Source: [Flexibacter] sp. ATCC 35208 (GTDB lineage Bacteria; Bacteroidota; Bacteroidia; Chitinophagales; Chitinophagaceae). From it: 64,000 nt of DNA. Within the stretch, counting starts at the first letter, position 1, and every line of letters starts with the position of its first letter. Under the pieces are notes generated by a model. The model did not search any database and had not been told where the DNA came from. It saw only the letters and a program-made list of their open reading frames with translations. The stretch spans positions 73,931 through 137,930 of the forward strand of contig NZ_MTKN01000007.1 in the NCBI RefSeq assembly GCF_001975825.1. Direction: 5' to 3'. The position numbers and the translations under genes were made by a program. Below, in pieces: positions 49,186-57,938 of the stretch.

Positions 49186-49644
49186 CTACATTTTTATATC
49201 CGGATTCACCCCCTGCTTCCTATGTGCCGCCCATTGCTCCAATGCCTTGTCAAAAAAAGACTGCACCGTCGCCCTACTCCCATCCACATACACCTTAATC
49301 AATTTATGATCATACGTCGTCACCAACAAGTGCGGCGTTCCTACCTGTGCCGAACGGTACAAAGTATCCATGGTCCGGATATTCTCATAGTATGCAAAAG
49401 CAATTTCATCTTTCGACTTGCTTCTATCATCTATATAGTAAGTAGCTACCCGCTTGCTGGAAACAAAATTGCCGGCTATTCGCTTTCTGTAGTTGGAGTA
49501 AAATTGGTAAATGGTCTCGTCCTCATCCAGTAAATGCAGATCCTTGAGGCGCTGTATCAACCGCTCGCTGATCATCTTGTCCCTTTGGCCGGGCTGACAG
49601 GCAAACAAACAACATAAAAAAATGCCCCAAACATAATATTTCAT
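49186..49644 (-). CDS. hypothetical lipoprotein
   Basis: Encodes 152 aa. The N-terminus MKYYVWGIFLCCLFACQPGQ is a lipoprotein signal with lipobox LFAC (Cys16). The mature part is charged and mixed alpha/beta: an early helix (MISERLIQRLKDLHLLDEDE), a middle strand region (SKRVATYYIDDRSKSKDEIAFAYYENI) and a C-terminal helix (FFDKALEQWAAHRKQG). I do not recognise the family and no functional motif is seen. It lies 57 bp downstream of the large T9SS protein on the same strand and may be co-transcribed with it, since no terminator is visible in between. Confidence 0.75.
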   Translation of the reverse strand: MKYYVWGIFLCCLFACQPGQRDKMISERLIQRLKDLHLLDEDETIYQFYSNYRKRIAGNFVSSKRVATYYIDDRSKSKDEIAFAYYENIRTMDTLYRSAQVGTPHLLVTTYDHKLIKVYVDGSRATVQSFFDKALEQWAAHRKQGVNPDIKM

Positions 49645-49701
49645 GGTAAAGGAAATTTACAGAAAAGCATGGAGGCCAGAACCGACCTCCATGCTTTTGC
49701 G

Positions 49702-52700
49702 CTACAATTTAATAAATTTCCTGTTTATCTTCTTTTCACCGTCTTTAAACTGTATGATATAAGTACCCGGCGTCAATCCGCTCACGTCGATCTTACCACC
49801 TTCAGAACGCAGGGAACTGGTTTGTCCGCTGGCTACGTTCACGATGGTAAAGAGACCGTCGCTGGTTATTCCACTGATATTAAGGTAATTATATGCTGGG
49901 TTGGGATAGATCTTAAACGACTTCTGAGGAGCAGCGTTGTAATTGGCTACCCTGGCAGCACTGTTGCCGTAGACTTCCAGTTCGAAAATTGAGTAACCAT
50001 AGCCCGTAGTTCTGGCGGTACCGTAAATCTGCACGTAACGACCTGTAGCTGTCAAACCGGTGTGGTCATTTATGAGATCGTTATTGCCTGTAATGTTTTT
50101 TACGGTATGCCAGTTGCCAATGGTGTCCGCCACCTGTACGAGGTAGTCTTTGCCTTTGGCATTTTCCCAGGTGATCTTCACTTCGCTGATATTATACCTT
50201 GCTCCCAGGTCTACATAGATCGAGGAAGGATCTTCGAAGGCGCTGGACCAGCGGGTATTCAGGTCGCCATCCACTGCTGCGGAACCAGGCATGGTCACGG
50301 CGTTTTCATTGCCGGATACCACTACGTTTTTATTCAGTGCCAGGTTAGCGCTGCCACCATTGCTGACGGTGATACCCACCGGGATGGAAGTAGCCGTAAG
50401 ACCCGCATTGTCAGTCGCTTTGGCGGTGAGAGAGTATGTACCGGCAGGCACACTGGTCCAGGTAAAGGTATAAGGCGCATCAGCATCCTCTCCTATTTTT
50501 GTACTACCCTGGTAGAATTCTACATTCATGACTGTGCCGGTAGAATCTGTGACTGCAGCTGCTATTTCAATGTTATCGCCTGCGGAGAAGGTGGTATTGT
50601 TTGCAGGCGCACTCAGGCTCACTACAGGACCTTCTACGCTACCTGCCAGTGCAAAGGTGAGGTAGTTCACATTGAAGTCTGTGGCATCCAGCGATACGCG
50701 CAGTACTTTCACACCTTTGGTCAGTACAGGTGTGGTGATGGATACCGTTTGCCATGCCTGAAAACCACCAGTAGCAGGTACGGTAATATTGCCGGAGATG
50801 TTCTGGCCATCCAGTTCTACGTGCATCGTCTTGGCAGCGCCGGGATTGGCTACGCGAACAGACAATGTGTATTGCGCAGCAGTCGTCACATCTATCGTAT
50901 ATTCCAACCACTCTCCAGCTGCCACATAGCCAATGTTATAACCACCTTCGGAGCAGTTTTCAAGATCTACATCTTCAGTTGTGCGGTATTGATTACCTGC
51001 ATTGCCGGTAGAGTTGTCATGGTAAGCAATGCCTTCGCCACCGAGGTCGAAGTTTTCAATTTCGATCTTGCCGGGAATAGCCGTAGGAGTCGCGAAATAA
51101 GGATTTTGCAGATTTGCACCAAGGGCATAGTTTGCTGTAAAGGTGCTATCCTTTGCAGGCACACGGATCGTCTGAGCCGCAGCACCCCCATTGCTCCAGG
51201 ATGCGAATTCATAGTACTTGCCGTTTAATACCTGTGGCGTAACCGCTTCCAGGGAGATCGGTGTATTGACGACGAGTGTCTTTGTAAATGGCGCAGTGTT
51301 CTGTGCACCGAGAATGAGTTGTAATCCTGCGATGTTAGCAGCTGCGGTGATGTTTACTTTATTTGGAATGATATCTATTGAATCTACACCGGTACGACCT
51401 TGTGAATCACTCACGGTGAGCATGATGCGTAACCATACATTCGGAGAAGTTTCCCCACCATTGTCGGCCACAAAAGTACCGGCAGTTACACCATTTGGTA
51501 CGGCGGGACCCGGGTGATAGTGCTGATTGTTCGCACCATCCTGGTGATAGAAACGTACTTCCCACTGGTATTTGCTGGCAGGTATAGTGCCATCTTCTGC
51601 ATCGGTGGCAGTAGCTGCAAAGTGAACGGTATCGCCTACATTCCAGGTGAGTGTAGAGAGTGGTGCAGTAATGTGTGGCACCGGGCGTGCATTGAATGGC
51701 AGTATAGTGAGTTTTGCGTTATCACTGGTATCCCTGCCTGCACTGTTGCTTACAATACAACGATAATTGGCTGAATCGGAAGCGGCTACTGCTGCAATCA
51801 CAAAAGTATCTGCCGTAGCACCGGAGATGTTCACACCATTCTTTTGCCATTGATAAGTTAATGGCAATGCACCCGAAGAGGTAACGGAGAATTCAACAGG
51901 ATCGCCCGTTACAATAGCCTGGCTTTGCGGCTGATTCACGATCACTGGTAATTGTGTCGTATCATATTCCAACCGGTACAATGATCCGTTCGTGCCGTAG
52001 TATACAAAATAAATATTACCATCCAGACCTACGCTCGTGCCCAATACACTTCTGAAATTGGTAGTAGAGAAGGTCGTTGCGCCGGCCCCGGGATTGGTCG
52101 CATCTACACTCCTGAACCAATCAGCACACCAGTCGGAGAAATAAAAACGATTCTTGTATTCGGCAGGGTACCTGGTGTTAGTTGGGTTGAAGAATACACC
52201 AGAGGTAATGGCACAACCCCATCCATCATGCGGATAAGCGAATACAGGTGCGATGGTAGAATCAGGTTGTTCAGGACCTGACTGGCCTTTGCCATCCCAT
52301 CCATAGTTATAATGTTTGGTAGAATCCGGTGCAGTGACATCGTCAATTTCTTCATAGTTACCGCCTACATTGACAACGAATATCTTGCCGGATACCGGGT
52401 CCAGTGCCATTTTCCATGGGTTGCGCATACCGATGGCCCAGATGCTTCTTTGCTGGCGCGAAGCATTGGGTGTGTTGTAATAAGGATTGCCGGGAGCAGG
52501 CTGACCATCGGCGGTGAGACGCAGGATCTTTCCACGATAGGTATCCAGTTTGGTTGCTTCCGCAGGAGAATTACTTTCTCCGATGGCGACATACAAATAG
52601 TTGTCTTTGAACAGGATGGCGCCACCATTGTGAAAACCATTGATGATAGGATCGAATTCCATGATGCGGGTCGTGTCAGTGATCTGGTTGGCGGCGTTGA

Positions 52701-53052
52701 TCGTCACACGGTCCAGGTAGTGCACGGTGCTGGCAGCATTGGTGTAGAAGATGTAGAACTGGCCGTTGGTGGCAAACTGCGGATGCAGTGTGATGCCTAA
52801 CAGCCCCTGTTCATTGGCAGTAGTCGTCGATACAAAATGTACGATGGAGACAGTACCGTTTTGATAGACTTTTACATTACCGCCACGTTCGGCGATAAAG
52901 ATACGGCCATCAGGCGCATGGGCCAAAGCAGTGGCTTCATTGATGTTGTTGCCCGAGAGCTGTTTGAGTACAAATGCCGATGGCAGTTGAGCAAAGGCAG
53001 CACTGGCATAGAGAAACACCAATATAAAAATGGTGAGTAGGTTTTTCTTCAT
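49702..53052 (-). CDS. multidomain secreted sugar-dehydrogenase-like protein with CBM6, F5/8C and T9SS tail
   Basis: Encodes 1116 aa from ATG 53052 (MKKNLLTIFILVFLYASAAFAQ signal); an in-frame ATG at 53163 gives no signal peptide. Order: a PQQ-dependent glucose/sorbosone dehydrogenase-type beta-propeller (about 25-360; AHAPDGRIFIAERGGNVKVY, GYNYGWDGKG-like region), an Ig-like domain (about 365-450), a PKD-like domain (about 455-570), a CBM6 carbohydrate-binding module (about 645-785; IEIENFDLGGEGIAYHDN), a bacterial Ig domain (about 790-880), an F5/8 type C (discoidin-like) module (about 885-1025) and a type A T9SS sorting domain (about 1035-1116, FKIYPNPAYNYLNI). It should be exported and surface-bound, oxidising a sugar or acting on a glycan held by the two modules. 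Confidence 0.92.
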   Translation of the reverse strand: MKKNLLTIFILVFLYASAAFAQLPSAFVLKQLSGNNINEATALAHAPDGRIFIAERGGNVKVYQNGTVSIVHFVSTTTANEQGLLGITLHPQFATNGQFYIFYTNAASTVHYLDRVTINAANQITDTTRIMEFDPIINGFHNGGAILFKDNYLYVAIGESNSPAEATKLDTYRGKILRLTADGQPAPGNPYYNTPNASRQQRSIWAIGMRNPWKMALDPVSGKIFVVNVGGNYEEIDDVTAPDSTKHYNYGWDGKGQSGPEQPDSTIAPVFAYPHDGWGCAITSGVFFNPTNTRYPAEYKNRFYFSDWCADWFRSVDATNPGAGATTFSTTNFRSVLGTSVGLDGNIYFVYYGTNGSLYRLEYDTTQLPVIVNQPQSQAIVTGDPVEFSVTSSGALPLTYQWQKNGVNISGATADTFVIAAVAASDSANYRCIVSNSAGRDTSDNAKLTILPFNARPVPHITAPLSTLTWNVGDTVHFAATATDAEDGTIPASKYQWEVRFYHQDGANNQHYHPGPAVPNGVTAGTFVADNGGETSPNVWLRIMLTVSDSQGRTGVDSIDIIPNKVNITAAANIAGLQLILGAQNTAPFTKTLVVNTPISLEAVTPQVLNGKYYEFASWSNGGAAAQTIRVPAKDSTFTANYALGANLQNPYFATPTAIPGKIEIENFDLGGEGIAYHDNSTGNAGNQYRTTEDVDLENCSEGGYNIGYVAAGEWLEYTIDVTTAAQYTLSVRVANPGAAKTMHVELDGQNISGNITVPATGGFQAWQTVSITTPVLTKGVKVLRVSLDATDFNVNYLTFALAGSVEGPVVSLSAPANNTTFSAGDNIEIAAAVTDSTGTVMNVEFYQGSTKIGEDADAPYTFTWTSVPAGTYSLTAKATDNAGLTATSIPVGITVSNGGSANLALNKNVVVSGNENAVTMPGSAAVDGDLNTRWSSAFEDPSSIYVDLGARYNISEVKITWENAKGKDYLVQVADTIGNWHTVKNITGNNDLINDHTGLTATGRYVQIYGTARTTGYGYSIFELEVYGNSAARVANYNAAPQKSFKIYPNPAYNYLNISGITSDGLFTIVNVASGQTSSLRSEGGKIDVSGLTPGTYIIQFKDGEKKINRKFIKL

Positions 53053-53201
53053 GTATAGGATTGTTGATGAATATAGGACGATATGTTTAAGGCATGGTAT
53101 GTCTTTGTTAATGGCGATTGTAAAATAATAAAGATATCGGATAGAATGCGTAAATGCCGGCAATTACCGGCATTTACGCAGAAAAATAATGTAGATATAT
53201 A

Positions 53202-53339
53202 CTATACAATGCCGGTGGCATAAGGTACCAAAGGACCCAAAGGACGCTCCTCTTCGACGGGTAGTAATTGAGGACTAAAGGTCATTGGGGGTTGTAAATT
53301 GCTGGTAGCTACAATCATTTCAAAATTACACCCGTACAT
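53202..53339 (-). CDS. possible 45-aa peptide gene
   Basis: An uninterrupted reading frame from ATG 53339 to TAG 53202 encodes 45 aa beginning MYGCNFEMIVATSNLQPPMT and ending EEERPLGPLVPYATGIV. It is proline-rich with one cysteine, and has no signal peptide or membrane segment. It lies 82 bp downstream of the DPP-IV-like peptidase on the same strand and 149 bp before the large T9SS protein. The frame stays open upstream of the ATG, so translational start is unsure. No family is recognised. The composition is unlike random translation of the region, but this is weak support. The rest of 53053-53421 shows nothing else. Confidence 0.38.
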   Translation of the reverse strand: MYGCNFEMIVATSNLQPPMTFSPQLLPVEEERPLGPLVPYATGIV

Positions 53340-53421
53340 GATGAAAGGGAGTAAAGATTTGCCGGGCAATGGTGATCTTAATTTGAGATATAAAGTCAGA
53401 TAGAATTTTATACAGCGAATG

Positions 53422-55656
53422 TTAATTTCTATCAGGTGGTGTCACCCCCAATAAATTCTTAACAAAGAAATCCCGCTTTTTCAGTCTGCCATACGGCCCG
53501 CCATCACTATGGCCCATACCGGGCACCACAAGCAGATCGAAGTCTTTATTCGCTTTGATAAGGGCATCTACAACACGGTAGGTAGATTCAGGTGGTACGT
53601 TGTTGTCTGCTTCGCCAACGATGAGAAGGAGTTTGCCTTTCAGTTTGCTCGCATTAATCACATTGGATTGCGCGGCGTAGTGTGGACCCACCGGGTACCC
53701 CATCCATTGTTCATTCCACCATTGCTTATCGACACGGTTGTCGTGACAACCACAGGCTGATACGGCGGCTTTGTAAAATTCAGGATGGAAGAGCAACGCG
53801 CCGGCTGCATTCTGGCCACCAGCGCTGGTGCCGTAGAGGCCTACGCGGGTAGTATCGACGTAAGGATATTTTGCAGCGAGGGCTTTGATCCATAAAATAC
53901 GATCCGGCAAACCTGCATCAGCAAGATTTTGCCAGCATACATCATGAAAAGCTTTGGAGCGGTTGGCGGTACCCATACCATCGATCTGAACGACAATAAA
54001 GCCCAATTCTGCGAGGCTTTGCATTTCGCTGAACGTCATGAAGGTCTTGGGTACAAAAGCATCCTGTGGGCCTGCGTAAATGTTTTCTATGACAGGGTAC
54101 CTGCGTGTACTATCGAAGTTACGCGGACGGCAGACTACCCCCCAAATGTCGGTCTGGCCATCGCGGGCTTTGGCGGTGAATACTTCAGGCAGGCGGATGC
54201 CGGTGGCGAAGTAATCGTGCAGGTCTGCTGTTTCTACTTCCATTATTTGCCTGCCATCGGTAGTGCGATGCAGGGTGATGACAGGTGGTAGATCCGGACG
54301 GGAATAGGTGTCGAGGTAGTATGTTCTGTCAGGTGAAAAAGAAAGATTATGCTGGGCATTTTCTTTTGTGAGTGATACGAGTTGCGTACCATCGAAATTA
54401 ATACGATAGTAGTGAATATTGTAAGGGTCTTCGCCGGGGTTCATGCCACTGGCTTTGAACCAGATCTCTCTTTTCTTTTCATCTACACTGTCGATGTCGC
54501 GTACCACGTATGGCCCTTTGGTGATCTCGTTTTTGATCGTGCCTTTGATGGCGTCAATTAAGTATAAGTGATACCAGCCGTCCTTTTCGGAGGACCAGAT
54601 AATTTCGTTAGTTGCTTCGAGATAGTGTGTGAAGATGCGGGATTCATAGATGAAGGTCTTTGTTTTTTCATCGACCAGATCGCGGGTGTTGCCATTGGCA
54701 GCATCGACTTCTATAATGCGGAAACGCTGGTGACCACGGTCTGCTTTTTCGTACGTAAAATAGCGGGAATCATCTTTGCGCCAGCGCAGGTATGGCTTGC
54801 CAAGGAAGTCGTAGAGCGGTGTGTTGACTTTAGTCGCCTTTTTATCTGAAGGATTAAAAATGAACATTTCGAAGGAGGTGAAAGGATCCCCGGGTTGTGC
54901 ATATTCTTCGGTATCCAGGCGGGCACGGGTCTGTTCCGGGAGAGAAGAAAGTAAGTGATGGATGGATCCTATTTTTTCAGGACGAATGCGGTAGCCAACG
55001 AAGTACCTGCTGTCAGGCGACCATTGCAATGCGCCGTAAGGCTGATCGATATTGCCATCGGTGGTGAGTGGTACGGAGTCAGTGGCGCCGGTGGCTTTGA
55101 GGAAAACATTGCCGTTGTGTATGGAAGTCACCCATTCTTTGTTGGGCGATGATGTATCGGAGGCAGTGTTGTCATCGTGAAAAGACCAGCGGGAGATATT
55201 ACGAAAAGCTGTTTGTGCCGTGCTGACCAGCGGTGTTTTTATCTGTGTACATTGGCCATTTTTGTATTCATACCATTGCTCTTTGACAGCAAATTTCAAT
55301 GAAGATTTCTCTATCAGCAGATCTGTGATCGGCAGATGTTTGCTATCGGATAGCTTTAAAGCAGCAGCTATTTTTTCGTGGTCGAATGCAGGTGATTTTG
55401 TGCCTTTGGCAGCATCCACTAATATATATTCGACAGTGCTGTCTTTTAAATAGTTTTTGTACCAGAAAGATTTATTGTTTGCCTGCCAATGAGGTTTGAC
55501 AGTGGTTTTGTAAGCTTTGCCACGAATGATGGAATCGAGTTGTGATGCTTGCTGGTAAGCAGTTTTTTCTTCAGCAGCAGAAGGCTGATAAGGAGGTAAG
55601 GATTGCGCCCATGCGAATGCCGGGAATAAGATGATCAGCAGGAAAATATTTTTCAT
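53422..55656 (-). CDS. secreted S9 peptidase, DPP-IV-like
   Basis: Encodes 744 aa with a signal peptide ending near residue 18. The N-terminal part (about 100-480) is the DPP-IV beta-propeller (LQWSPDSRYFVGYRI, WYHLYLIDAIKGTI, LSFSPDRTYYLDTYS). The C-terminal alpha/beta-hydrolase domain has Ser611 in GLYGTSAGGQNAAG, an Asp in GEADNNVPPEST (about 684) and His716 in PGMGHSDGG. DPP-IV-type enzymes remove dipeptides from N-termini, often after proline, which fits the hydroxyproline theme of the window. Substrate specificity is not provable here. It stands alone in the minus direction, 176 bp from a divergent aldo/keto reductase gene. Confidence 0.93.
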   Translation of the reverse strand: MKNIFLLIILFPAFAWAQSLPPYQPSAAEEKTAYQQASQLDSIIRGKAYKTTVKPHWQANNKSFWYKNYLKDSTVEYILVDAAKGTKSPAFDHEKIAAALKLSDSKHLPITDLLIEKSSLKFAVKEQWYEYKNGQCTQIKTPLVSTAQTAFRNISRWSFHDDNTASDTSSPNKEWVTSIHNGNVFLKATGATDSVPLTTDGNIDQPYGALQWSPDSRYFVGYRIRPEKIGSIHHLLSSLPEQTRARLDTEEYAQPGDPFTSFEMFIFNPSDKKATKVNTPLYDFLGKPYLRWRKDDSRYFTYEKADRGHQRFRIIEVDAANGNTRDLVDEKTKTFIYESRIFTHYLEATNEIIWSSEKDGWYHLYLIDAIKGTIKNEITKGPYVVRDIDSVDEKKREIWFKASGMNPGEDPYNIHYYRINFDGTQLVSLTKENAQHNLSFSPDRTYYLDTYSRPDLPPVITLHRTTDGRQIMEVETADLHDYFATGIRLPEVFTAKARDGQTDIWGVVCRPRNFDSTRRYPVIENIYAGPQDAFVPKTFMTFSEMQSLAELGFIVVQIDGMGTANRSKAFHDVCWQNLADAGLPDRILWIKALAAKYPYVDTTRVGLYGTSAGGQNAAGALLFHPEFYKAAVSACGCHDNRVDKQWWNEQWMGYPVGPHYAAQSNVINASKLKGKLLLIVGEADNNVPPESTYRVVDALIKANKDFDLLVVPGMGHSDGGPYGRLKKRDFFVKNLLGVTPPDRN

Positions 55657-55781
55657 AATGATAAATTTAAGGGATGCACGGTCATATGGGTTTGCAGATT
55701 TTAGCTTTTTCTGAGCGAAAGTTGCGAAAAATTTTCTTTGCTTTTAATAAATGTTTACGGCCAGCTGAAAGGATAACCGGC

Positions 55782-55812
55782 TTGAGAGATTGATTAATTA
55801 GCACTATCTTGG
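55782..55812 (+). promoter_or_regulatory. promoter of the aldo/keto reductase gene
   Basis: TTG at 55782-55784 and TATCTTGG at 55805-55812 (one base off TAnnTTTG) are 20 bp apart, the usual spacing. Transcription would start near 55818, 16 bases before the ATG. Confidence 0.5.
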
Positions 55813-55833
55813 GCATTCTAAATTTTCACGAAT

Positions 55834-56829
55834 ATGAATGCTTATGTACCTGCTGGTGACCGGTATGATTCCATGCAATATAACCGTTGCGGGAAAAGCG
55901 GCATCAAACTCCCGGCGGTTTCGCTGGGCCTGTGGCACAACTTTGGTTCCATCGATACTTTTGAAAACGGCAGAAAGATTGTACGCCGAGCCTTTGACAA
56001 AGGCATTACCCATTTTGATCTGGCGAACAACTATGGTCCTGTGCCTGGTTCTGCAGAAGAGAATTTTGGGCATATCCTGAAAAAAGATTTTACTGGTCAT
56101 TTGAGGGATGAGCTGATCATTTCTTCCAAGGCGGGTTATCATATGTGGCAGGGTCCTTATGGAGAATGGGGTTCAAGAAAATATATGTTGTCCAGCCTGG
56201 ATCAGAGTTTGAAAAGATTGCAGCTGGATTATGTAGATATATTTTATTCGCACCGTCCGGATCCTGATACCCCGATCGAAGAGACCATGGGTGCACTGGA
56301 TACGGCAGTCAGACAAGGAAAGGCGCTGTATGTAGGATTGTCTAATTATACAGCGGAGCAGACAGCGGCGGCGCTGGCGGTGTTAAAGTCACTCGGTACG
56401 CCTTGTTTAATACATCAGCCAAGGTATTCTATGTTTGAGAGATGGGTGGAGAATGGTTTGCTGGATGTGCTGGAAAGCAATGGTGTGGGATGTATTCCGT
56501 TTTCACCACTGGCACAGGGGTTATTGACGGACAGATACCTGCATGGTATTCCGGAGGGATCAAGGGCGAGTAAGCCAAGCGGGTTCCTGAAAGCGGAGCA
56601 GATCACGCAGGAGAAGCTGGATAAGATCACAAAGCTGAATGCGATAGCGCAGCGGAGAGGTCAGTCGCTGGCACAGATGGCGCTGTCATGGCTGCTGAAG
56701 GATAGGCGGATAACGACGGTGTTGATTGGAGCGAGTTCTGTGGAGCAGTTGGATAATAATCTGGGGGCGTTGGGGAATTTGAGGTATACGGTGGAGGAAT
56801 TGGAGGAGATAGAAGGGATTTTAAAATAA
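55834..56829 (+). CDS. aldo/keto reductase (YghZ/L-glyceraldehyde 3-phosphate reductase type)
   Basis: Encodes 331 aa, cytosolic. The AKR barrel shows the catalytic Tyr in DLANNYGP, the Lys in IISSKAGYHMW and the His in FYSHRPDPDTPIEETMGALD; the NADPH-binding end is TTVLIGASSVEQLDNNLGAL. The opening YNRCGKSGIKLPAVSLGLWHNFG and the GPYGEWGSRKYMLSSLDQSLK block are characteristic of the YghZ branch, which reduces small aldehydes such as L-glyceraldehyde 3-phosphate or methylglyoxal. It has its own promoter and a terminator behind, so it is a single-gene unit, unrelated in direction to its neighbours. Confidence 0.94.
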   Translation: MNAYVPAGDRYDSMQYNRCGKSGIKLPAVSLGLWHNFGSIDTFENGRKIVRRAFDKGITHFDLANNYGPVPGSAEENFGHILKKDFTGHLRDELIISSKAGYHMWQGPYGEWGSRKYMLSSLDQSLKRLQLDYVDIFYSHRPDPDTPIEETMGALDTAVRQGKALYVGLSNYTAEQTAAALAVLKSLGTPCLIHQPRYSMFERWVENGLLDVLESNGVGCIPFSPLAQGLLTDRYLHGIPEGSRASKPSGFLKAEQITQEKLDKITKLNAIAQRRGQSLAQMALSWLLKDRRITTVLIGASSVEQLDNNLGALGNLRYTVEELEEIEGILK

Positions 56830-56922
56830 AAGGAAATTTGAGGTTGGAATAGAGATAGAAGGTATACTGAAATAATAGGAAATGGAGGTTGCTGAGTGAA
56901 AGCAATTTCGAAATTACATAAT

Positions 56923-56953
56923 AAAGGCTCCCTTGGTAACCCGGGGAGCCTTT
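56923..56953. terminator. bidirectional terminator
   Basis: AAAGGCTCCC (56923-56932) pairs with GGGAGCCTTT (56944-56953). It separates the convergent aldo/keto reductase (+) and ComA-family (-) genes. A repeated stretch related to the reductase 3' end (GAAATTTGAGG, GGAAATGGAGG) lies just before it. Confidence 0.8.
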
Positions 56954-56976
56954 AATTATTTACAGATAAAATAAGT

Positions 56977-57738
56977 CTACAAATAAAAATGGAAACTATC
57001 CCCTCTCAGCCCCACTCTCATCGCTTCAAGAGAAATGACTTCACTTGATGATATATTGCCGAGATTGGCATTACAACCTACCAAACGCAGGAAATACAAT
57101 TGCTGATCCTTACGTGGCGCTTCCCAAATGATTTTCTCCCCGGGGATCTTTGTGAGGATCTCCTGCACCAATCCTTCTCTCACCTCACCTGAGTCACGAT
57201 ACAGACCCACCGTACCCTGCTCTCTTGCTTCTGCAATTACATAAGTAGCACCGGCTTCCATCTCAGCTTTCATCAACTCAATCCATTTATAAGGAGGCGT
57301 GATGTGCTCACGGTCTTTATCTTTGGAACCTACTTCACTTAATACAGTACCCAGTTTTGCCAGTTTTTCTATATACCCGCATTTTTCAGCGTGTGGGATA
57401 CTGAGTGATCCGTCGGATACTTCAAAATATTTGATACCATATTCTTTGGCTACGTTCAGGTAGTCATCGAACTGGTTGCGGATGATAAATGCTTCGAGCA
57501 GTAAGCCACCAAAATAGACGGGTACATTGAAGGAATGGAACAGGTCTATTTTCTCCTTCAGGTTTGGCGTTACGTAGGCCGTACCGAAGGCGAGCTTTAC
57601 CATGTCTACATGTGGTGATGCAACGGATAAGAAATCTTTTGTGTCTTGCAGGCTCAGTCCCTTGTCGGTTACCATTGTGATGCCGTTAGAACGGGGCCGT
57701 TGCGTACGTTCGGGCATCTTATCCAGGTTGAAGTTCAT
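56977..57738 (-). CDS. phosphosulfolactate synthase (ComA) family protein
   Basis: Encodes 253 aa, right for the ComA (beta/alpha)8 family. Conserved blocks visible are RPRSNGITMVTDKGLSLQD, VDMVKLAFGTAYV, VPVYFGGLLLEAF, YFEVSDGSLSIP, IAEAREQGTVGLY and IIWEAPRKDQQLYFLRLVG. The enzyme adds sulfite to phosphoenolpyruvate to give phosphosulfolactate, first known from coenzyme M synthesis in archaea. In Bacteroidota, which lack coenzyme M, homologues may feed sulfolactate or cysteate metabolism, including sulfonolipids; that is inference. A good -7 element lies 26 bp upstream. No phosphatase or dehydrogenase of a ComBC type is next to it. Confidence 0.9.
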   Translation of the reverse strand: MNFNLDKMPERTQRPRSNGITMVTDKGLSLQDTKDFLSVASPHVDMVKLAFGTAYVTPNLKEKIDLFHSFNVPVYFGGLLLEAFIIRNQFDDYLNVAKEYGIKYFEVSDGSLSIPHAEKCGYIEKLAKLGTVLSEVGSKDKDREHITPPYKWIELMKAEMEAGATYVIAEAREQGTVGLYRDSGEVREGLVQEILTKIPGEKIIWEAPRKDQQLYFLRLVGCNANLGNISSSEVISLEAMRVGLRGDSFHFYL

Positions 57739-57763
57739 TTTCCTAATTTTTTATCTTCCGGGG

Positions 57764-57771
57764 CAAAGGTA
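57764..57771 (-). promoter_or_regulatory. -7 element of the ComA-family gene
   Basis: TACCTTTG on the minus strand matches TAnnTTTG exactly, 25 bp before the ATG at 57738. No clear -33 TTG at standard distance. Confidence 0.45.
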
Positions 57772-57829
57772 TTTAAAAAATCAGGACATGTGAGGGAAAG
57801 TTTTGATGGATGGGTATTGACGTTGGATC

Positions 57830-57900
57830 GCACCTTGTGTCAGGCGTTGTCTGGCTATTTCAGGTGCTGGGTGGCACCTTGCGTCAGGCGTTGTCTGGCT
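57830..57900. repeat. 27-bp direct repeat
   Basis: A 27-bp segment, GCACCTTGTGTCAGGCGTTG then TCTGGCT, occurs at 57830-57856 and 57874-57900 with one difference (TGTG or TGCG), 44 bp apart. It lies between the 3' end of the DinB gene and the ComA-family promoter. It has no frame and no obvious hairpin. Confidence 0.75.
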
Positions 57901-57938
57901 GTGTCTTGCTTTTGAAAGAGCCTGCGGCTATTTTTGGG

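Noticed and set aside
50062..51228. 388-aa plus-strand ORF opposite the large T9SS gene
   Set aside because: It lies wholly inside a well-supported multidomain gene on the other strand; its translation is Cys- and His-rich shadow sequence with no family signature.
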